Assembly (NCBI RefSeq): GCF_008153345.1
Contig: NZ_CP042818.1
Span: 992,001 to 1,056,000, forward strand
Direction of reading: 5' to 3'
Source of the DNA: Treponema phagedenis
Lineage (GTDB): Bacteria; Spirochaetota; Spirochaetia; Treponematales; Treponemataceae
DNA length: 64,000 bases
Numbering within the stretch: the stretch's first letter is position 1; each line of letters begins with the position of its first letter. The position numbers and the translations under genes are program-made. This document shows, in pieces, positions 59,658 to 64,000 of the stretch. The notes under the pieces are model-generated. The model had not been told where the DNA came from, did not search any database, and was given only the letters and a program-made list of their open reading frames with translations.

Positions 59658-61019
59658 TTATTTGCAGTATTTTTGGCGGTATAAACCTTCCGCAATTTTA
59701 AGTAGGCTGTCTTTGGTGTTTTGCGCAGGGTCGTCAAGCACGGTTTGAAAGAGTTCTTGTAAAATAGCGCCGAGCATCGGACCTGCGGGAATGCCGAGTG
59801 CGATAAGTTCTTTGCCGTTGACTGCAAGATTTTTAATGCTTAAAGCGGAATCTTCTTTAAGGATCTTATCGATATGCGCAGTAAATTCCGCAAGATGAAA
59901 AGGTTGCACCTTTTGCCCGGCAAGCCCGAAGGTGTCCGCCTGCCGCAAATCAAAAAGGTCATCAATATGTTCTTTTCCTACCCGCACAATAAAACGGCGC
60001 ACCGCCGCATCTGTCCAGTTCTCCTCATAATGAAACATATGATTGCCGATAAGGTGGTAAACCTGTTCAATAATTTTATTCGGATACCGCAATCGGCGCA
60101 AAATTTTTTCGGTAAGCTCAACTGAAACCGCTTCGTGCCGATAAAAAGTATAATCTCCGTGCGCTGTCTTTTTTCTCATTGCGGGTTTTCCGATATCATG
60201 AAAAAGTCCCGCAAGGCGAACTTGTAATTTTTCTTTCGGGCAAGCATCGCACACTAAAAGAGAATGTGTAAAAACGTCAAAACGGTGAAAACCTTTTTGC
60301 TCAACGCCGGCACATGCGCTCAACTCAGGAATAAATTCTTGTAATATTCCGCTTTCGTGCATAAGTCGAATAGCGACACTCGGCTTGTCGGTTTGAAGTA
60401 TTTTACTGAATTCATCTTGAAAACGTTCAACGGAAATAATTTTAATTTTTGCAATGCTGAGCGGGATTGCTTTCAGTGTTTCGGGCTCTATCGAAAAATC
60501 AAGTTGTGCCGCAAAACGGATTGCCCGTATCGGGCGCAAACCGTCCTCGGAAAAACGCTCAAGCGGATTACCGACCGTTCGGATAATTTTTTTCCGCAGG
60601 TCTCGCATACCGTTAAAGAGGTCGGTTATGCGTCCTTCGGGGAGTTTAACTGCGAAGGCATTAATAGTAAAATCCCTGCGGGACAAATCTTCTTCAATGC
60701 TGCGCGCATAATGTACCGCATCGGGGTGCCGAGAATCCGTATAATCCGCTTCGGTGCGAAAGGTTGTACATTCGATGGACTTGCCCTTATATAGAATCGT
60801 TATCGTGCCGTGTTTAATGCCGGTGGGAATGGTATGCTTAAATAATTTTCGCACCTTTTCAGGCGATGCATCGGTTGCGAGATCCCAATCATGGGCTGCT
60901 TTTTTTAAAAGATAGTCCCGCACGGAGCCGCCAACCAAATACACTTGAAAGCCGGCGTTTGTGAACACTGCGGCTATTTCCGCTAAAAGAGGCGGTACCG
61001 GATACTGCATTTTATTCAT
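59658..61019 (-). CDS. cca: CCA tRNA nucleotidyltransferase / poly(A)-polymerase-like
   Basis: A 453-residue class II nucleotidyltransferase that adds or repairs the CCA end of tRNAs. VYLVGGSVRDYLLKKAAHDWD carries the GGSxRD and DxD (HDWDLAT) motifs. RRDFTINAFAVKL and EDGLRPIRAIRFAAQLDF follow. An HD domain (LFHDIGKPAMRKK) is at about residues 260-275. The other possibility is a poly(A) polymerase, which has a similar layout. It shares the minus-strand gene cluster with ispF, 99 bases downstream of ispF. Confidence 0.9.
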   Translation of the reverse strand: MNKMQYPVPPLLAEIAAVFTNAGFQVYLVGGSVRDYLLKKAAHDWDLATDASPEKVRKLFKHTIPTGIKHGTITILYKGKSIECTTFRTEADYTDSRHPDAVHYARSIEEDLSRRDFTINAFAVKLPEGRITDLFNGMRDLRKKIIRTVGNPLERFSEDGLRPIRAIRFAAQLDFSIEPETLKAIPLSIAKIKIISVERFQDEFSKILQTDKPSVAIRLMHESGILQEFIPELSACAGVEQKGFHRFDVFTHSLLVCDACPKEKLQVRLAGLFHDIGKPAMRKKTAHGDYTFYRHEAVSVELTEKILRRLRYPNKIIEQVYHLIGNHMFHYEENWTDAAVRRFIVRVGKEHIDDLFDLRQADTFGLAGQKVQPFHLAEFTAHIDKILKEDSALSIKNLAVNGKELIALGIPAGPMLGAILQELFQTVLDDPAQNTKDSLLKIAEGLYRQKYCK

Positions 61020-61118
61020 AATTCTCTAAACGTTCCTCACTTTTGTGAATACATTTTTTAAAAATTTGCTTTTCGCTGACATGCTTTTTCGCCTCTTTCG
61101 GTAAAACAGGCGGTGTGT

Positions 61119-61592
61119 TTATTTTTTGAGCAGGGCTGTTACCAAAGCGGCAACCGCTTCGCTTGCACCAATCGCGCCGAGTCCTTCCGCAGTTTTTGCT
61201 TTCACAAATACGCAATCGGATTGTATTGTAAGTATATCCGCAATTGATTCTATGATTTTTTTTCTAAAGGGAAGAATTTTCGGTTTTTCAATCACAATAA
61301 CGCAGTCGATGTTTTCAATCACCCAGCCTTCAGCAAGAATTTTTTGCCATGCAATTTGCAAAAGTTTTTTAGAGTCCGCATCTTTCCATTTATTGTCGGA
61401 GGGCGGAAAAAGCTCTCCGATGTCTCCGAGTGCAGCTGCTCCGAGCAAAGCGTCGGTTATGGCGTGCAATAAAACATCTCCGTCTGAATGCGCCTTTTCT
61501 CCTTTTTCAAAAGGAATATGAACTCCGCCAAGTAAGAGCTTTTTGCCTGCTTCCAATACATGCAAATCATAGCCAAGCCCGATTCGTATCAT
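61119..61592 (-). CDS. ispF: 2-C-methyl-D-erythritol 2,4-cyclodiphosphate synthase
   Basis: Fifth enzyme of the non-mevalonate isoprenoid pathway. 157 residues. The zinc motif GYDLHVL (DxH), HSDGDVLLHAITDALLGA and the GDIGELFPPSD segment are complete, as is SVFVKAKTAEGLG-type (VFVKAKTAEGLGAIGASEA). It overlaps the stop of ispD by one base. In some bacteria ispD and ispF are fused; here they are two genes. Confidence 0.96.
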   Translation of the reverse strand: MIRIGLGYDLHVLEAGKKLLLGGVHIPFEKGEKAHSDGDVLLHAITDALLGAAALGDIGELFPPSDNKWKDADSKKLLQIAWQKILAEGWVIENIDCVIVIEKPKILPFRKKIIESIADILTIQSDCVFVKAKTAEGLGAIGASEAVAALVTALLKK

Positions 61593-62287
61593 CAGTATCC
61601 TAAGTCCTCAGGGAAGGTAACTTTTTTATTTTCGCGCTCACCCTCACAGATATACACATCGCCTGCAAACAATGCATAAATCTCGCTGTCATCAGTATAA
61701 GCTTTATCATCTCCGGCGGCAGAGGCATGCGCTGCAAGTAATTTTAAAAAGGGAAACCCCTGCGGGGTTTGTACTGCTTTTATTGTTTTGCGCTCAAGGT
61801 GTTTAATAATTTTTCCTGTTTCATCAATTTCTTTTTGCGTGTCTATAACGGGAATTGCGGGAACGACTGCTCCAAGTTCGTGGGTTTTTTCTACGATTGT
61901 TTTGAGTAGCGCTTGAGAAATCCAAGGACGCGCGCCGTCATGCACAAAAACAAAGTCGGGGTTTTCGGCAGTTAATGCCTGTAATCCTTTGAATACGGAT
62001 TCTTTTCGTGTGGCGCCGCCTTCGGCAAAGATAATTTTTAAAGCCTTGTTTTCAAAAAACGGCACTACCCGCAAATCTTTTTTTACCATTTGCTCCGCTT
62101 TTTCTTCGTCGCCTGAAGGAACGGTTATAAGAATAACTGAAAAAAGTTTTGATTGTGCAAACCGGAACACAACTTCCGACAGTACGGACTGTTCAGAATC
62201 GGATGAACTAAAAGGAAGATATTCTTTTTTCCCTATTTGCATGCGTTGAGATGTTCCCGCCGCAGTAATCAAAACCGCATCACTCAT
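61592..62287 (-). CDS. ispD: 2-C-methyl-D-erythritol 4-phosphate cytidylyltransferase
   Basis: Third enzyme of the MEP pathway; loads CTP on MEP. 231 residues. The N-terminal loop is AAGTSQRMQIGKKEYLPF, with the arginine and lysine (KK) that bind CTP; FVHDGARPWIS is the usual catalytic segment. The start overlaps carD by ATGA, so carD-ispD-ispF form one operon. The acceptor-site loop differs slightly from GxGxRxGxxxPKQ. Confidence 0.92.
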   Translation of the reverse strand: MSDAVLITAAGTSQRMQIGKKEYLPFSSSDSEQSVLSEVVFRFAQSKLFSVILITVPSGDEEKAEQMVKKDLRVVPFFENKALKIIFAEGGATRKESVFKGLQALTAENPDFVFVHDGARPWISQALLKTIVEKTHELGAVVPAIPVIDTQKEIDETGKIIKHLERKTIKAVQTPQGFPFLKLLAAHASAAGDDKAYTDDSEIYALFAGDVYICEGERENKKVTFPEDLGY

Positions 62288-62901
62288 TCGTCGTCAAAAT
62301 CCTCTTCATCATCGGCATCGAGACTATCAAAAGGGTCTTCGTCATCAAGATCATCATCAAAATCATCTTGAAGATTTTCTTCCGACAGTTCCGATTTTTC
62401 TTCCGAGAATTTCTCAAGATAGGTATGAATAAGGCTTTTTATTTCATTTTGCGGCAATCCCAATGCGGCGGAAATTTCATCTTCAAAAATTCTATATGCG
62501 GAATCATAAAGCTTTCGTTCTTGAATGGGAAGTTCTTTTATCTTGCTTCGATGATACAAAGATCGAACAATTGTCGCATTATCTAAAACTCCTCCGCTTT
62601 TAAATAAGTCAAGATTCATTTGATAGCGCATCTTCCAATCCAGTGGTCCCTGTTCTACTTCTTTTGAAAGAAAATCAAGGGCGCTTTCGGCATCTTTTTT
62701 GGATACAATGGTTCTGATGCCCAACTCTTCAGCTCGCATAACCGGCACCATCATGGTCATATCGGAATCTTCAAGATAAATTACGTAGTATTGCAGCATT
62801 TCTTCTTTAAACTCTTTTTTGCAAATTTCAGTAATTTCTCCTACACCCTGTCCGGGATACACAACCTTTTGATTTACGGCAAATGTAAATTTCTTACTCA
62901 T
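62284..62901 (-). CDS. carD: CarD-type RNA polymerase-binding regulator
   Basis: A 205-residue relative of CarD/TRCF N-terminal domain proteins: a Tudor-like RNAP-interacting domain (FAVNQKVVYPGQGVGEITEI) followed by a helical domain (EVEQGPLDWKMRYQMNLD). The C-terminal ~40 residues are almost only Asp and Glu (DDFDDDLDDEDPFDSLDADD). CarD stabilises open promoter complexes, often at rRNA promoters. The promoter lies so close to the ATG that the mRNA would have almost no leader. It heads the ispD-ispF operon. Confidence 0.9.
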   Translation of the reverse strand: MSKKFTFAVNQKVVYPGQGVGEITEICKKEFKEEMLQYYVIYLEDSDMTMMVPVMRAEELGIRTIVSKKDAESALDFLSKEVEQGPLDWKMRYQMNLDLFKSGGVLDNATIVRSLYHRSKIKELPIQERKLYDSAYRIFEDEISAALGLPQNEIKSLIHTYLEKFSEEKSELSEENLQDDFDDDLDDEDPFDSLDADDEEDFDDE

Positions 62902-62910
62902 ATAGCTGCT

Positions 62911-62939
62911 ATTATAACAGGATTTCTATTTTTAGTCAA
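62911..62939 (-). promoter_or_regulatory. Consensus promoter of the carD operon
   Basis: On the minus strand TTGACT (62939-62934), 17-base spacer and TATAAT (62916-62911). The expected start is about 62904, three to five bases before the carD ATG, and no ribosome site is visible. Confidence 0.75.
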
Positions 62940-63223
62940 AAGGATGGCAGTTTGTAGAAAAATTACACAAGGAATTTTCCATCGGAGCAAGGTGCTTTTG
63001 TTCATAAATTTTGCGTACAAAATCGTTGAGTTTCCCGCATCTTCATTGATAAACCCTTACGCATGATAAAAACAATCCGCCGGAAGAGTCCGCCTAGACA
63101 GCGCAAAACCGAACGTCCTCATCTCCGAAGTTGGCAACATCGGTTTAAAAGAAAAAAGCGAATTCATCAGCGAAAGACCGGGAGAACCAGTGTAAGCTTC
63201 AGATTCAAAGGACGGTAGCCCCC
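62940..63223. other. Intergenic region with a protein-like tail
   Basis: A 41-codon plus-strand frame at 63070-63195 (ends VGNIGLKEKSEFISERPGEP V) has coding-like composition but no start. It could be the stub of a lost gene directly before repeat L. Nothing else is seen. Confidence 0.3.
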
Positions 63224-63542
63224 AGTATAACGTTTTGTAATTAACTTCCTGTTATACAAATCAGAGTAACAACAATAAGGGACTGCGGATTTAAGCATTC
63301 CTATGGTAAATTGCTCACCGTTGCGCCGTGTCGAACTCAGAACCGCCATGGACGACGGTGGTTCCAAACAGAAACGATGTTTTAAAGCATCAACACAAAA
63401 CTGTAAAATTGAAGCTTTAAAACTCGTGGTTTAGTTTTTGACACGGACGTCAAAAACTAAACCGTGGCTCCTTTTTATAAAATTGTCTTGATTTGTATAA
63501 ATGTATTAAAAACGGATCGACTTATCAAAAAAATGCTATACT
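63224..63542 (+). repeat. Dispersed hairpin repeat, copy L (complete, best type copy)
   Basis: 319 bp with both ends: AGTATAACGTTTTGTAATTAA at 63224 and the inverse TTATCAAAAAAATGCTATACT ending at 63542. Internal parts in order: head, GCCGTGTCGAACTC, a hairpin with CGCC ATGGAC type loop, GATGTTTTAAAGC..GCTTTAAAACTC, and the 15-bp hairpin GGTTTAGTTTTTGAC (63428-63442), loop ACGGAC, to 63463. No direct repeat flanks it. Confidence 0.85.
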
Positions 63543-63616
63543 TGTCCATTCGTATGCACTGATCAAAAGAAAAAACGGCTTGTACAATATTTAATATACG
63601 GATATTCTAAAGCGTT

Positions 63617-64000
63617 ATGATTGATGCAAATACTTTAAAAAAAGAAACTGAAAAAAGACTTACCTTTGCAATTATTTCACACCCCGATGCGGGTAAAACA
63701 ACAATTACCGAAAAGCTTTTATTATTCGGCGGGGCGATTCATACGGCGGGGGCGGTAAAAAGCAGTAAAAACACCAAGGCGACTACGTCTGATTTTATGA
63801 AAATGGAACAAGAGCGCGGAATTTCCATCAGTACTTCGGTTATGGGTTTTGATTACGGCGGCAGGCGGTTTAACTTGCTGGATACTCCGGGGCACGCCGA
63901 TTTTTCGGAAGATACGTATCGCGGGCTTTCCGCGGTTGACAGCTCTTTGATGGTAATTGATTCGGTAAAGGGAGTTGAGGAGCGCACACGGCAGCTCTGT
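63617..64000 (+). CDS. prfC: Peptide chain release factor 3, 3'-truncated by window edge
   Basis: The first 128 codons of a translational GTPase that frees RF1/RF2 from the ribosome. G1 [13 protein letters not shown] (residues about 21-33), G2 region [14 protein letters not shown] and G3 [17 protein letters not shown] are those of RF3, with [14 protein letters not shown] distinguishing it from EF-G. The start is ATG 63617; no strong ribosome site is seen. It lies 74 bases after the end of repeat L, so the repeat could affect its expression. Confidence 0.93.
   Translation, partial: MIDANTLKKETEKRLTFAIISHPDAGKTTITEKLLLFGGAIHTAGAVKSSKNTKATTSDFMKMEQERGISISTSVMGFDYGGRRFNLLDTPGHADFSEDTYRGLSAVDSSLMVIDSVKGVEERTRQLC

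Overview
The window looks like chromosome of a host-associated spirochaete of the genus Treponema. The evidence is a FlaA flagellar sheath protein with a serine/glycine-poor spirochaetal layout, a FlaA - RelA/SpoT - S20 - HU - Lnt - bactofilin - CinA - Rho - L31 gene order that resembles the T. pallidum order as I remember it, a PPi-dependent phosphofructokinase, an AT-rich base composition and many T-rich runs. The species cannot be fixed from the sequence; T. phagedenis or a relative is my guess.

Layout. 1-7 kb: end of pgsA, trxA, two cyclic-nucleotide-binding proteins, and a PHP / ATP-grasp / cell-wall amidase / GerMN-like group. 7-19 kb: the conserved flaA to rho-rpmE block, NfeD-like protein, a GNAT-like protein and pyruvate kinase. 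20-21.5 kb: a MATE exporter behind a short leader with a strong terminator. 22-35.7 kb: a long minus-strand operon with a giant sugar-type solute-binding protein, two pairs of MalF/MalG-type permeases, a DUF5696-type protein, a YIP1/NHL-repeat protein broken by an IS5-type element, and a lipoprotein that I recognise as PNGase F-like. I read this operon as a system for releasing and importing host N-glycans; this is inference. 36-40.5 kb: riboflavin operon ribD-ribE-ribBA-ribH under an FMN riboswitch. 40.5-42 kb: an IS1202/ISTde1-like insertion sequence with a 17-bp target duplication and a frameshifted transposase. 42.8-51 kb: ABC-F protein, SH3 lipoprotein, small acetyltransferase, cytidylate-kinase-like protein, NUDIX hydrolase, PPi-phosphofructokinase. 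51.5-59 kb: ssb, tldD-tldE-rpoN, a chemotaxis receptor. 59.6-64 kb: cca, ispF, ispD, carD and the start of prfC.

The most unusual non-coding content is a family of dispersed, mobile-looking intergenic repeats (at least 12 full or partial copies). Full copies have short terminal inverted repeats (AGTATAGCGTTTT-like) and carry a variable number of hairpin modules. Many of these hairpins have different stem sequences but close on the same 6-nt loop, GTCCRT (ACGGAC on the other strand). Copies lie in both orientations, often directly against gene ends; one copy provides the start codon of lnt, and one splits the riboflavin operon. A second, hairpin-forming repeat lies 3' of two minus-strand genes.

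Positions of promoters and terminators are read by eye. No database search was possible, so family names rest on motifs and recall.
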